A stretch of 64,000 nt of DNA from Azorinus chamasolen (GCA_963576725.1 OY755247.1:13582534-13646533); one strand, 5' to 3'. Numbered from the stretch's first letter, positions 39,558 to 50,543 are shown. Translations and numbers: made by a program. The notes: a model not told the origin generated them from the letters alone.

Positions 39558-40250
39558 TGACTATTATGACATCCTTCATTATTATTCATTATCATTGCAT
39601 CCTTCATCATGATTGCATTCTTCAATGTCATGTCAACGAGGGTAAATAATTGCATTATGCATATAATGTCAATATTTTCAACAGTACCAAATGATGTAAT
39701 TATTATTACATTCTTTATTATTATATTCTTCATCATTTTTCGTTACCATTACATCCTTAATTACCATTACATTCTTCATTACTATTACATTATTCATTAC
39801 TATTCATTATCATTACATCCTTCTTCTTTTTTATTATCCCCTTCATTACGATTACATTCTTCATTATTAGTACATCTTTCATTACTTTTACATTCTCCAT
39901 TACTATTAGTCTTCATTATCATTGCATTTTCTTTATTATTATCCATTACCACCACATCCTTCATTACTTCTACATCCACCATTACTTTTACAGTCTTCAT
40001 TACTATTACCTCCTTCACTATTTTTACATTTTCTTCATTATTATTCATTACCATTACACCCGACCCATTTCTTTTACCTCCTTCATTAAGATTACATTCT
40101 TCATTGTTATTACATCCTTCATTACTGTTATATCATTCATTCTTACAATATTCTTCTTGCATTTTCCCCTTTATTGTTATTATCCTTCACATTATTATTA
40201 TATCGTTCATTTATATTACATTAATTCATGTCAATGAAGGATGTGTTAAT
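39558..40250. repeat. CATTA/TTC-rich degenerate minisatellite
   Basis: Units of roughly 18-24 bases such as TTCATTACTATTACATCC repeat imperfectly. The 219-codon plus frame and an 84-codon minus frame here are by-products of the low-complexity repeat, not genes. Confidence 0.85.
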
Positions 40251-40278
40251 AAAATGTTTATTACCTAGACAATGTTAA

Positions 40279-40490
40279 CCCTTTATATTTTACACCTTTG
40301 CAAACAGTGTAGACCCAGATAGGAGTTGTGCGATCAGGGTCTGTTCTGTTTATGTAATTATAGAGATTCGATTCTACAATTTCTGTCATGAAATTGTTTT
40401 CTTATGTTTATATATACTTATGCCATTATAAAAATTAAGTTAATAAATATTTGCGAAATCTTCATTTCATACATGAATATTCATTGCTAA
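40279..40490. repeat. TTAA-A MITE, degenerate
   Basis: CCCTTTATATTTTACACC start, core GTGTAGACCCAGATAGGAG / GTGCGATCAGGGTCTG; right end lost. Confidence 0.75.
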
Positions 40491-40677
40491 AAAGCTACCT
40501 GAACATCAGGGTTGGTTACAAAATGTTCCTTCCACAACTAGAACTGTAAGCCAAAGGCTAACGAATACCCCCCACCTGTCTGCTTGTCAGAACACCTATC
40601 ATCAATCTGAACATATGTACATACAGAAACATGAAGAGATTTAAAAACAATACATGCCCCAACCTAATTCATGTAAT

Positions 40678-41032
40678 AACAAGATGTGTTTGTGAAACAC
40701 TATGCCCCCTCATATATTTGACCTCTGACCTTGACCTCTGACCTTGACCTTGACATGTCACCCCTCAAAATGTGCAGCCTCATGAGATACACAAGCATGC
40801 CAAATATCAAGTCTCTATCTCTACTGGTCCAAAAGTTATGGCCAATGTTAAAGTCGGCGATTTGACCCATATATTTGACCTCTGACCTTGAAGGATGACC
40901 TTGACCTTGACACGTCACCCCTCAAAATGTGCGGCTTCATGAGATACATATGTATGCCAAATATCAAGTCTCTATCTATACTGGCTCAAAAGTTATGACC
41001 AATGTTAAAGTTGCTGACAAACAAACAGACAA

Positions 41033-41068
<36 letters not shown>

Positions 41069-41114
41069 GGCAAAAACAATATGCCCCCGACTATCGTCTA
41101 TGGGGGCATAAAAA
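40678..41114 (+). mobile_element. P element, GTGTTTGTGAAACAC type, two units
   Basis: AACAAGATGTGTTTGTGAAA (hairpin GTGTTT/AAACAC), ATGCCCCC, two units marked by TTTGACCTCTGACCTTGA and AAATATCAAGTCTCTATCT, an ACAG microsatellite (41021-41068), then ATGCCCCC/GGGGGCAT hairpin and AAAAA. Confidence 0.85.
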
Positions 41115-41130
41115 TGAAGAATAATTCAGA

Positions 41131-41915
41131 GAAACAAGACCCTTTCATGAGGTTTTTGTCAAATCCAAAGTTCTAAAGCTAGGTACCTTTTCAGAAAAAC
41201 ATAAGTTCAAGGACAATAACTCTGACAAAAATTATTCAACCAGACCCATATTTGAACTTAAGCTGTACCTCATCTAGATTTAGCTCTATGTCAAATATGA
41301 AGTTAATATCTCCAACCACTTCCAAAGAAAGACCGGAAAATTGAAAATTTGACAAAAAATTAAAGTTCAAGGGCCATAACTCTGTCAAAAATTATTCAAC
41401 CAGACTGAGATTGGGATTTAAGCTGTAATTCATCTAGAGTTAGCTTTATGCCAAATATAAAGTTAATATCTGCAACCACTTCCAAAAAAAGTCTGGAAAA
41501 TCCCAAATTTGAAGAAAAAAATTAAAGTTCAAGGGCAATAACTCTGGAAATAATTATTCAACCTGGCTGAGATTGTAACATAAGCTGTAACTGATCTAGA
41601 TTTAGCTTTGTACTAAATATAGAGTTGATATCTCGAGTCACTTCCATAAAAAGTCCAGAAAACCGGAAAACATTGGTAGGGGACTAAAAAGGGGAGATAA
41701 CTCCTGAAGTAGTGGTCCGATCATAATGGAAATATGCGGTGCACAGGTTTATATGGTCATATGGCTATACATGAACTTTCAACAAAATTGAAGCAAAACT
41801 GTAGAAGAAGAAGGCCGGACAAAATTGTGTCCACGGACGGACAGACGGACGGACGGATGGACAACCTGATTCCAGTATATCCCCCCAAAACTTCGTTGTG
41901 GGGGCTATAAAAAGT
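41131..41915 (+). mobile_element. P-type element of a further family
   Basis: Three units of about 170-180 bp share AAAGTTCAAGGGCCATAACT, AAATTATTCAACCAGAC and ATCTAGATTTAGCT. An ACGG microsatellite (41834-41863) and a 3' hairpin TATATCCCCCC / GGGGGCTATAAAA follow. The 5' end is uncertain. Confidence 0.7.
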
Positions 41916-42344
41916 AAGTCTGACACCCCCCTGCCCACTTCCTTGCTTGCCAAGTGACATAAAGTGATTAAAGATTTGATTAAAACAACAGACAAATTAA
42001 ATAACAAATCTGAATCCCTGAGTAGTCAATCAATGTAGAGTAAAAACACACTACAGACTGAAGGATCCAAAGCTCTTATTATCCCATGAATTCTGACAAA
42101 CTTCTCGGCCAATAGTGCAGACCCAGATCAAACTGCTCCATGAAACTTTGGCCAAGACAAGTACACTGATATGTAGATAACTATAAAGTCTTAAGTTTTA
42201 TTTATCAAATTTTAAATGGTAATAGTCATATTTTAGCATATGGTTATGTATTTCATTAATATAGATTGCCATATTATCTCTAATAAATGCTCCCAGTGGC
42301 GTGACATTGTTTAAAAGGAGCTTCTTGCATTTTGTAAACGGGTT

Positions 42345-42437
42345 AATGCTTATTGTAGAATGAAAGCAATGCAGAACCACCTAGGGGAGCTTTCTGCATG
42401 CTTTCAGTCTGCATTAGGCTACCACCTGTATTTTGAG
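42345..42437. repeat. TA-C hairpin, diverged
   Basis: GGTTAATGCTTATTG...GAAAGCAATGCAGAACC and GGGGAGCTTTCTGCATGC...CATTAGGCTACCACCTG. Confidence 0.6.
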
Positions 42438-42497
42438 AAACCTATTTCTTTATTTAATGATTATTATATAGATTATTTTAGTTGTTTTATTGATCTT

Positions 42498-42800
42498 TAG
42501 TTTCCCACCAGATGTATTTAGGGGGCATTTATAAGAGTGGGGGTGTTTATTAGAGAGAATATGGTAAGTTTCCCACCAGAAGTATGGGAATGTTTATAAG
42601 GGAGAATATGGTAAGTTTTCCACCAGAAGTAAGGGGTGTTTTTTAGAGAGGATATGGTTAGTTTCCCACCAGAAGTAAGGGGGCATGTATAAGAGTGAGG
42701 GTGTTTATTAGAGAGGATATGGTTAATTTCCCATCAGAAGTAAGGGGTATTTATTAGGGAGAGTATGGTTAGTTTCCCACCAGATGTAAGGGGGTGTTTA
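42498..42800. repeat. ~60-bp minisatellite hosting a TA element
   Basis: Five or so units contain GTTTCCCACCAGAAGTAAGG and GTGTTTATTAGAGAGGATAT. The array resumes after the large TIR element (TTAGAGTGGGGCATTTATTA at 44263). Confidence 0.8.
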
Positions 42801-42804
42801 ATTA

Positions 42805-44262
42805 CCGTATAACAGGGTTTTTTTACGTGCTGCTAATTTTTATTAATTTTTACTACCATGTCAGATTAAAAAAGATGCGTAAATTTTCGCAGCTTAAAAT
42901 ACGGTACGAGTTACAAACTCGCCCTTATCCAATGTAAATGTACATACATCCGAGCCAATACACGCTCTGTATGTATACGTTTGAGTGACCACTGTTATAT
43001 AGGTATGCTAGTGTTACAGGTCTAGATAATTGCCTGTTTTGTCAGTTGTGTAAAGTGAAATATGGCCTCGAGAAGTTTACTTGAATACTTGAAACCTGAA
43101 GCTTCCTAATAAAAAGTTTTTGTTTGTTTACAAAGCGAGTTGGTCGTTCACACCATATTAATTGGGGATTCCCGCTAGGAATTCCCTAAGATTCTAACTC
43201 ACGCGTGAGCTGGCTGGTTCCCGACTTCCGTCTTACAAGTACATGTACGCGGATGGAATATTCCGGAAACCAGTCATGTCAAACATGGAGACCTAAGTCA
43301 ATTTTGCAAAATTCACCCGCAGACAAATTCGATAATCCACATTGTATTACTCAAATGAGAGAACTGACACTTATGGATAAGGTGCAAAAAGCATGAAGAA
43401 AGACAAACAAGGCAATTAATACAATATGACTTGCAATTATTACGGGCATATTAGGTCAGAATATCAATAATTTAACAACTTTAAGAGAATTATACACTAA
43501 TTTATTTAGCTAAGATTTTTATTATAATTTAACAGAGTGTAGAGACTAATTTACTTATAATTTGCATGTGCTGAAATATTTTACTGAGTTCAATTTTTAC
43601 TGGTCATTGAGATTTATTAAAATCATAAAAATTGAAATCATGTGTTTTTCGTCAAATCCATAAACTTTTACAGCAGTAAACAAGATGTGTTTGTGAAACA
43701 CTATGCCCCCTCATATATTTGACCTCTGACCTTGAAGGATGACCTTGACCTTGACATGTCACCCCTCCAAATGTGCGGCTTTATGAGATACATATGCATG
43801 CCAAATATCAAGTCTCTATCTGTACTGGCTCAAAAGTTAAGACCTTAATGTTAAGGTTGCGTTAAAGTTACAGACAAAGAAACAGACAATTTGACCTTTG
43901 ACCCTGAAGGATGACCTTGACATGTCACCCCTCAAAATATGCAGCCTCATGAGATACACAAGCATGCCATATAATTATCAAGTCTCTATCTCTACTGATC
44001 CAAAAGTTATGGCCAACGTTAAAGTCGGTGATTTGACCCATATATTTGACCTCTGACCTTGAAGGATGACCTTGACCTTGACACATCACCCCTCAAAATG
44101 TGCGGATTTATGAGATACATATGCATGCCAAATATTAAGTCTCTATCTGTACTGGCTCAAAAGTTATGACCAATGTTAAAGTTGCTGACAAACAAACAGA
44201 CAGGGCAAAAACAATATGCCCCCCAGATCTGATCTGGGGGGCATAAAAAATCCGTTATACGG
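42805..44262 (+). mobile_element. TA-site TIR element with a nested P element
   Basis: Ends CCGTATAACAGGG and TCCGTTATACGG, with TA at 42803-42804 and 44263-44264. Near 43063 an ATG opens MASRSLLEYLKPEAS then a stop, which could be the preserved start of a lost transposase. The 572-bp P element at 43679-44250 lies near its right end. Without it the element would be about 0.9 kb and non-autonomous. Confidence 0.75.
43679..44250 (+). mobile_element. P element, GTGTTTGTGAAACAC type, three units
   Basis: The same family as 40678-41114, with three units (TATTTGACCTCTGACCTTGA) and a very short ACAG tract. Ends with CCCCCCAGATCTGATCTGGG in a hairpin, then GGCATAAAAAA. Confidence 0.85.
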
Positions 44263-44329
44263 TATTAGAGTGGGGCATTTATTAGGGAGAATACAGTATT
44301 GATTAATGTTGCATTAAACTCTTGATGTC

Positions 44330-44470
44330 TGCTTTTAACCCATTCCCTCTATTGGGGAAGGGGGAGTTTGGTTATGAAATAAAGGAGCTTTTCTTGAAAA
44401 TGTTTAAATTTAAATCTACTCTGTTTGCAAAGGTGTGAAAAAGTGTTTATATGAAAGAAAGAGTTAATTC
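44330..44470. repeat. Fragments of D and TTAA-A right ends
   Basis: GAAATAAAGGAGCTTTTCTT (D) runs into TCTACTCTGTTTGCAAAGG (TTAA-A), ending GAAAGAAAGAG before TTAA. Confidence 0.55.
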
Positions 44471-44491
44471 TTTACTTTTGTCCTACATTAA

Positions 44492-44715
44492 CCCATTACT
44501 CGATAAACACGCCTTTCTACATCTTTGCAAACAGAGTAGACCCAGAACAAACAGCTCCTGTAGGAGCCATCTGATCAGGGTCTGCTCTGTTTGCTTATGA
44601 AATATTATAGATATGACTCTACAGTTTCTGACATGGCCAAATATTCATGTGTTAACTATACCATTATAAATTAGTATTCATGATGTCCTTACTTCTTACA
44701 AGAAAATTCATGGAA
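44492..44715. repeat. TTAA-A MITE
   Basis: CCCATTACTCGATAAACACG start after TTAA; hairpin AACAGCTCCTGTAGGAGCC; right end decayed. Confidence 0.8.
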
Positions 44716-44758
44716 TTGATCTATCACCTGTCTAACCCACCTCCAATTAGACTCCCTA

Positions 44759-44918
44759 AACCCTTTATTCCATAAATACGCCTTTCTATGCCTTTGCAAA
44801 CAGAGAAGTTCGACTCAGATCAGACAGCTCCTATAGGAGCAAATGTTCTATTTATCACAATGGTTCAAAAAATGACTTTTACAGAGGCTTAGAAAGGCAT
44901 ATTTATGGAAGAAAGGTT
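44759..44918. repeat. Chimeric TTAA-A / TTAA-B MITE
   Basis: The left half is TTAA-A (CCCTTTATTCCATAAATACG ... CAGATCAGACAGCTCCTATA). The right half is TTAA-B (GGAGCAAATGTTCTATTTAT ... GGAAGAAAGG). The junction is exactly the palindromic centre both families share. Confidence 0.8.
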
Positions 44919-45087
44919 AAGATTAATTGTTACAATAGCACATGGACATAGAATTTTTTTAATCATGTCTATATTATATCATAAACAAACAGAGCAGCCC
45001 CTGATCAGATGGCTCCTACGGGAGTCATCTGATCTGGGTCTACTCTGTTTGCAAAGGTGTAGTAAGGCATATTTATGGAGTAAAGGG
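44919..45087. repeat. TTAA-A MITE, left end shared
   Basis: GATTAATTGTTACAATAGCA subterminal start; centre GATGGCTCCTACGGGAGTC; ends GGAGTAAAGGG before TTAA 45088-45091. Confidence 0.8.
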
Positions 45088-45091
45088 TTAA

Positions 45092-45824
45092 GACAGGTTC
45101 TACTGTGGTGATTTCCCACTTATTTGGCAGATTTGTCTCACCTTTAGTGAGGTTGGCACTCCATGCATGCATGAGCACAGCTCCAGTCTTCTCATGCCTT
45201 TAATTGTCTCTTTAATAATTCCTCCCAGACAGAATGAATCCAGCAATTCTCAAATAGTTACACCGGTCTATACAACACTCAATACCAGTCATTCCAGACT
45301 CACAGAAATCCTATTTGGCAGTCACTTCTGTCACTCGGTACACAATTATCCAGTCATGAACTAACCACTAATCATTAACTTTAAAATCTCTGCCAATTAC
45401 TAACAGAATCTGGGACAAGGTGTAAATGACAAAAAGAAATATTTGCAAACTCAAAGGAATCATCAATAGCAGAAATATTTTCCTGTTGCCAATTCAAAGC
45501 AGTGGCTTCATACTCTGCCTGGTTGTTTTTCCCCAGCACTATTTATCGGCCTATCTAGCAGTGCAGTAAATCTCTGACTTAGTTACAGGCAAGATTCTTA
45601 TTTTTTTCAAAGGGAACAATTCCTTACTGTTGTCCTCGTAACAAAGCTAATTAAATAAAATCAACAGTAACAAGAATGTCAGTGATGATAATAAGTTTAA
45701 ATTTCCCTGGAAAACAAAATAACAATCAAACATCATTGCGAAAGAGCAAGGGAACAGATAAATATGTTTTTTGTTCCAGTCGTACATGTCATACGAGCCA
45801 CAGATATGAGGAATATTCTGAATA
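45092..45824. other. Low-repeat region with two weak minus-strand coding signals
   Basis: This is one of few stretches without recognisable MITEs. A minus-strand frame (45542-45381) includes LGKNNQAEYEATALNWQ; its NN.AEYEA string recalls RNase H-like domains, but nothing else fits. Further along, a minus-strand donor AAGGTGAGAC near 45134 follows an open stretch GAVLMHAWSANLTK without a good acceptor. Neither is called as an exon. Confidence 0.25.
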
Positions 45825-45895
45825 CAGTAAAACTCCTCTCATGAGACCACTTTATAAATAGACATTGGCATCGTTTAAAGCAGGTGGTTGCTTAA

Positions 45896-46220
45896 CCCTT
45901 TCCTCCATGAATATTCTTGTAAAGAATAATGATGTCATGAATATTGATTGGTTAATCATACCATGACGTCCAGCTAATTACAGGTGGAGGAAGACCCCAA
46001 AAGGTTCTTCTGTACATGGAGCAAACTGCATTGTTTCATGCACAGAAGAACGTCCTGGTAGAACCACTGACCTTACCCCAAGCCAGCTAGAAGCTTAAGG
46101 CATTCTTACATGATAAATCCAATTAATGCTCAGAATGGGATTCGAACCCACAGCGGTGAATCTGATCTAGGTCTACTCTGTTTGAAAAGGCATATAAAGG
46201 CGTATTTATTGAGTAAAGAG
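45896..46220. repeat. TTAA-A MITE nested in TA-C, itself interrupted
   Basis: CCCTTTCCTCCATGAATATT to TTGAGTAAAGAG with TTAA on both sides; the middle is replaced by the SINE-like segment at 45955-46160. Confidence 0.75.
45955..46160 (-). mobile_element. Possible tRNA-derived SINE fragment
   Basis: On the minus strand, GTGGGTTCGAATCCCATTC matches a tRNA B box and neighbouring T-stem. The A box is not clear. Recognised only from that motif and its position inside a MITE. Confidence 0.35.
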
Positions 46221-46379
46221 TTAATGCAGGATGAAAGTAATGTTGAAAGCTCCAGTAGGAGCTTTCTGCATAACTTTCATCCTGCATTCAGCTACCGTGA
46301 CCTGTCTCTCAAATCAAGTATTAGATCTCTTTTTCATGGTCGCATTAGAGGGGGGTTTACTGTCCTAACATTGTAATTT

Positions 46380-46640
46380 CTCCACATAATCTCTATGTTG
46401 TGACAACTCTTTAGAATCATCTTGAAGAGACTAAAATTTCATTTCTCCATCAAACCCTTTGTTGGGACCACTCTTTAGAAATGCCTCGAAGAGACGATTC
46501 TAAAGAGTGGTCACATCATTGCTTTTGGTGGAGAAAAAAAATAGTTATTTTGAAAATATAGAATGTATAAAATTATATAAAAGTATAAAATTCATAATGA
46601 AGATTGTATGTTATTAATTTTAAACATAACCAGGGCTGTA
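46380..46640. repeat. Family D element with a repeated left arm
   Basis: Two left arms (CTCTATGTTGTGACAACTC and CCCTTTGTTGGGACCACTC) precede one right arm (CGATTCTAAAGAGTGGTC). This is an early step like the expansion at 33328. Confidence 0.7.
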
Positions 46641-47360
46641 GATAAGACGTGTATTTAGAAAATATATCTAATTAAAATATTTTACATAGTTCTCCATAAA
46701 ACCATATCTTGCTGGGACTCATTAAAATCCTATATCTGAGGAGATTTCATTGTAGCAAGACAGTATTTTGCTGAGAAAAAAAAGAAGATTTTAATAGATA
46801 AGTTCTAGGGATGTCAATAAACTGTTTTTTTCACTAACCATTTTATCATTCATGCTTTTGACTGGTTATCCCTTTTATTGGAAGAACTTTGACTATCATG
46901 CACTTAACGATATTTCAATCTCAACAAAGTTGATGTGTGTCTGGATATCTCAGAATGCAAGTGTTTTGCTCCAGATGTTTAAGATATTGTTAATAAAGTT
47001 TTTGACAAGACACCATTTTTTCTATTTTAAGTAATGATGACCTTGACCTAGAACCAAGATCACCTGGAGGCATCTTCAAGTAATTATATATAAACTGTAT
47101 ATATAAACACCATATTACAGACTGGACTCGAAATAACGAATTCAACAGATTTTTGGTTCCTATGAAAAAAGTTGATGGTCCCGAATTCACCTCTTCTTAT
47201 TTCTATATACATTTATATCCAATTTAACGAAATCGATGGTACAAAAAAATCAATTTTACGAAACAATTTTCGGGCCCATTCAATGTATTTTCAACGAATT
47301 ATGCATTCAATTTGCATTTGAAACATTTGGGAAAACCCCCATAGAATTATATCTTTGGGA
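46641..47360. other. Nothing recognised (gap)
   Basis: AT-rich. A patch around 47120-47290 (GACTCGAAATAACGAATTC, ATCCAATTTAACGAAATCG) faintly resembles TA-I termini. Confidence 0.35.
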
Positions 47361-47362
47361 CA

Positions 47363-47565
47363 GGTGGCAGCTAACTGCAGGGTGAATGCCAAGCAGAAAA
47401 CTCTTACAAGATTTTTCTAGGCAGGTAGGAGTGTAATGCAGGGTGAGTCATGAAGAAAGCTCCCAAAGGAGCTTTTTACATGATTTTCACCCCGCATTAA
47501 ACAGCCACCTGTCTGAAAAGATCTAAATTCTTCTTTACTAAATATTGGTATAGAGCGGTTTTACT
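47363..47565. repeat. TA-C elements, one truncated and one nearly complete
   Basis: GGACAGGTGGCAGCTAACTG is followed by a second copy from GGCAGGTAGGAGTGTAATG through AAGCTCCCAAAGGAGC to the right end GAGCGGTTTTACTG. Confidence 0.7.
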
Positions 47566-47690
47566 GTTCTAGCACTGGCAAGCTGTTCAATTCTGCACTG
47601 TTTGTCACTCTAAATCCGCTCGTAAATTACTAGCACGACTATCATTTAACAATATAAGGCCATTCCACTTCAATAATTCAAACAGTAATA

Positions 47691-48109
47691 TAGTAGAACC
47701 TGTCTTAAGTGGGTCATTGTGTAAGGCAGGTAATAGCTTAATGCAGGTCAAAAGTAATGCAAAAAGTCCTATAGAAACGTTTTGTATTACGAAATTCACC
47801 CTGCATTAACCCTTTCCCTGTTCTGTCTTTAGGCCAACTTTCAGTACCTATTGACTATTCATTAACAAAATATTTATAAAGAAATATGGACGGTGGAACA
47901 TTGTAAACATTTTAGAAAGCATGGAAACAGATCTATCAAATTCTATTAGCAAACAGAGTAGACCCTGATCAGACGGCTCCTCTAGGAGCCGTCTGATCTG
48001 GGTCTACTCTGTTTGCAAATGCGTGAAAACACGTTTATATGAGGGAAAGGGTTAAGCAACCACCTGCTTTGTTCAATAAATCACTGGCCACTTAGGACAG
48101 GTTCTACTG
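47691..48109. repeat. TA-C element hosting a TTAA-A MITE
   Basis: TAGTAGAACCTGTCTTAAGT to AGGACAGGTTCTACTG. The right arm CCTGCATTAAGCAACCACC is split at its TTAA. Confidence 0.9.
47810..48051. repeat. TTAA-A MITE with exact TTAA duplication
   Basis: CCCTTTCCCTGTTCTGTC to GAGGGAAAGGG, TTAA 47806-47809 and 48052-48055. Excision restores CCTGCATTAAGCAACCACC of the host element. The hairpin is perfect apart from the two diagnostic mismatches. Confidence 0.95.
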
Positions 48110-48177
48110 TTCTTTAGACCTGTTCAAAACAGGCCCTTGTTGCACAAGTTAATCACACTGCATAACAGATGTACTTA

Positions 48178-49971
48178 ATCCATTATTCCATGAATATTCA
48201 TATAAAAAATAGTGAATTCATGAATAATAACTAGAGGTTTTTGTCAAAAAAACGGATGTCTCCCCTCTAATAAAAACAATATGTAAAAGGAAATCACTAA
48301 AAATGTTATGGTCTTGATGAATGATACTTCCCCTCATTATGCGCTTTCCACACTACATTTTTCAAGAAGAAAATGATAACAGCTAATAACTCCAAAAATA
48401 CTGATACCAGATTTATGGCCCTTGTGCATGACACTTACTTTCATCATGCTCTTTCCAAAAATAAAATGTCATTCCAATAGCATCAGTCGAACAGGAGTTA
48501 TTGATCGGCCAAAAAATGTAACAAAGGGCAATAACTCCAAAATTTTTGAAGCCAGAATTATGGCCCTTGTTCATGACACTTTCTCTCATCATGCTCTTTC
48601 CATGTATGAAGTTTCAATACGATGGCAAGAGCCATGTAGGAGTTATCGTCCGGACAAGAAATAATTAAACAAATGTACAAGGGGCAATAACTCTAAAATT
48701 TATTGAAGCTCGAGTTAAGGATCTTATGCATGACACTTTCTCTTATCATGATCGTTACATGTATGAAGTTTCACATCCGGACAAAAAATTGTGATTTTTT
48801 TTTACAAAGGGCAATAACTCCAATATTAGTGAAGCCAGAGTTATGGACCTTGTGCATGACACTTCCTCTCGTCATGATCTTTCCATATATGAAGTTTCAA
48901 TCCAATGGCATGAGCCATATAGGAGTTATCGTCCGGACAAAAAAGTGTGATTTTTTTTACAAAGGGCAATAACTCCAATATTAGTGAAGCCAGAGTTATG
49001 GACCTTGTGCATGACACTTCCTCTCATTATGCTCTTTCCATATATGAAGTTTCAATCAACTGGCATCAGGCATATTGAAGTTATCGTCCGGACAAAAAAT
49101 TATGATATTTTTTACAAAGGGCAATAACTCCAATATTAGTGAAGCCAGAGTTATGGACCTTGGGCATGACACTTCCTCTTGTCATGATCTTTCCATATAT
49201 GAAGTTTCAATCCAATGGCATGAGCCATATAGGAGTTATCGTCCGGACAAAAAAGTGTGATTTTTTTTACAAAGGGCAATAACTCCAATATTAGTGAAGC
49301 CAGAGTTATGGACCTTGTGCATGACACTTCCTCTCATTATGCTCTTTCCATATATGAAGTTTCAATCAACTGGCATCAGGCATATTGAAGTTATCGTCCG
49401 GACAAAAAATTATGATATTTTTTACAAAGGGCAATAACTCCAATATTAGTGAAGCCAGAGTTATGGACCTTGGGCATGACACTTCCTCTCGTCATGATCT
49501 TTCCATATATGAAGTTTCAATCCAATGGCATGAGCCATATAGGAGTTATCGTCCGGACAAAAAAGTGTGATTTTTTTTTACAAAGGGCAATAACTCCAAT
49601 ATTAGTGAAGCCAGAGTTATGGACCTTGTGCATGACACTTCCTCTCATTATGCTCTTTCCATATATGAAGTTTCAATCAACTGGCATCAGGCATATTGAA
49701 GTTATCGTCCGGACAAAAAGTGTGACAGACAGACGGACAGACGGACAGACGGACAGACAGACAACTCTCACGAAAACAATATGTCTCCCCCATATAAATA
49801 TGGGGGGAGACATAATTATATTAATACTTAGTAAGGCACATGAACACAAAGGAATGTTTGGCCATGGCAGAAACTGCAGAATCATATTTATATTACTTCA
49901 TAAGCAAACAGAGCAGACCCTGATCAAACAGCTTCTCAGGTCTACTCTGTTTGAAAAGGCATAGAAAGGTG
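48178..49971. repeat. TTAA-A MITE hosting a P element
   Basis: The left piece (CCATTATTCCATGAATATTC) ends at 48229. The right piece (GGCACATGAACACAAAGGAA ... AGAAAGGTG) resumes after the P element and ends at TTAA 49972-49975. Confidence 0.7.
48230..49816 (+). mobile_element. P element, ATGTCTCCCC type, longer copy
   Basis: The same element as 3600-4886 with about nine units. A two-unit block (ending in TGAAGTTATCGTCCGGAC and AGGAGTTATCGTCCGGAC) is repeated almost exactly at about 48960-49270 and 49271-49580, showing recent internal duplication. Ends with an ACGG microsatellite and GGGGGGAGACATA. Confidence 0.9.
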
Positions 49972-49975
49972 TTAA

Positions 49976-50182
49976 CCCTTTCCTCCATAAATACGCCTTT
50001 CTACATCTCTGTAATAGTCACCTGTTGAACTTTTTCCATTGCTCTATTTATCACAATGGTTTCAAACTACAAAATTCTAAAATTTTCCTTTTCTCTAGTT
50101 AATGCTTCTTTTCGGTAGATTTATTCAAAGTGGTTGGATCTAAAAATAGCCTATGAGGTAATGGATCTAAAAATAGCCTATG
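49976..50182. repeat. TTAA-B MITE, left core deleted
   Basis: Shares TTAA 49972-49975 with the previous element; TCTAAAAATAGCCTATG is tandemly duplicated at the right end. Confidence 0.8.
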
Positions 50183-50359
50183 TTAATCCTACAGTGCAGA
50201 CATTTGTTTTTAAATCAGAAAAATGTTATTTAATCTGATCCAATAATAAAAATATCAAGTCAAATAATAGCAGACAACAATATTTGCAGATGATTATTAC
50301 TTGTCGTGCAGAGAATTAATAACAGACTAGACAGGATTATGCCTCTTACTCACATTTAG

Positions 50360-50543
50360 CCTGTCGAGCAAATTTTCGCAATTTTTCATCAACTTTGTTT
50401 TCAGAATTAGATGGAATCAGCTTCTCTACAAAGTCAAAGTGTCAAACAGTTTGGATCCTGAAAAAATGTGAGTTACTCCGTGCCTGATCTGGATCCAAAC
50501 TGTTTGCAAAGGTGACCAGGGATTAGGAAGCAGCACGTTAAAG
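50360..50543. repeat. F-family MITE
   Basis: GTCAAACAGTTTGGATCC ... GATCTGGATCCAAACTGTTTG around TGAGTTACTC. Confidence 0.75.

Larger units (their letters stand above)
45825..46364. repeat. TA-C element split at its internal TTAA
   Basis: Left part CAGTAAAACTCCTCTCATGA ... GGTGGTTGC and right part TGCAGGATGAAAGTAATG ... GAGGGGGGTTTACTG. They are separated by a TTAA-A copy (45896-46220) that used the TTAA in the family's conserved CTTAATGCAG motif. Confidence 0.8.

Noticed and set aside
39609..40268. 219-codon plus-strand frame, the longest after the LINE
   Set aside because: It is entirely the CATTA/TTC low-complexity repeat.
45381..45542. RNase H domain suggested by NNQAEYEA
   Set aside because: A single short string with no catalytic residues around it; noted only within the gap entry.
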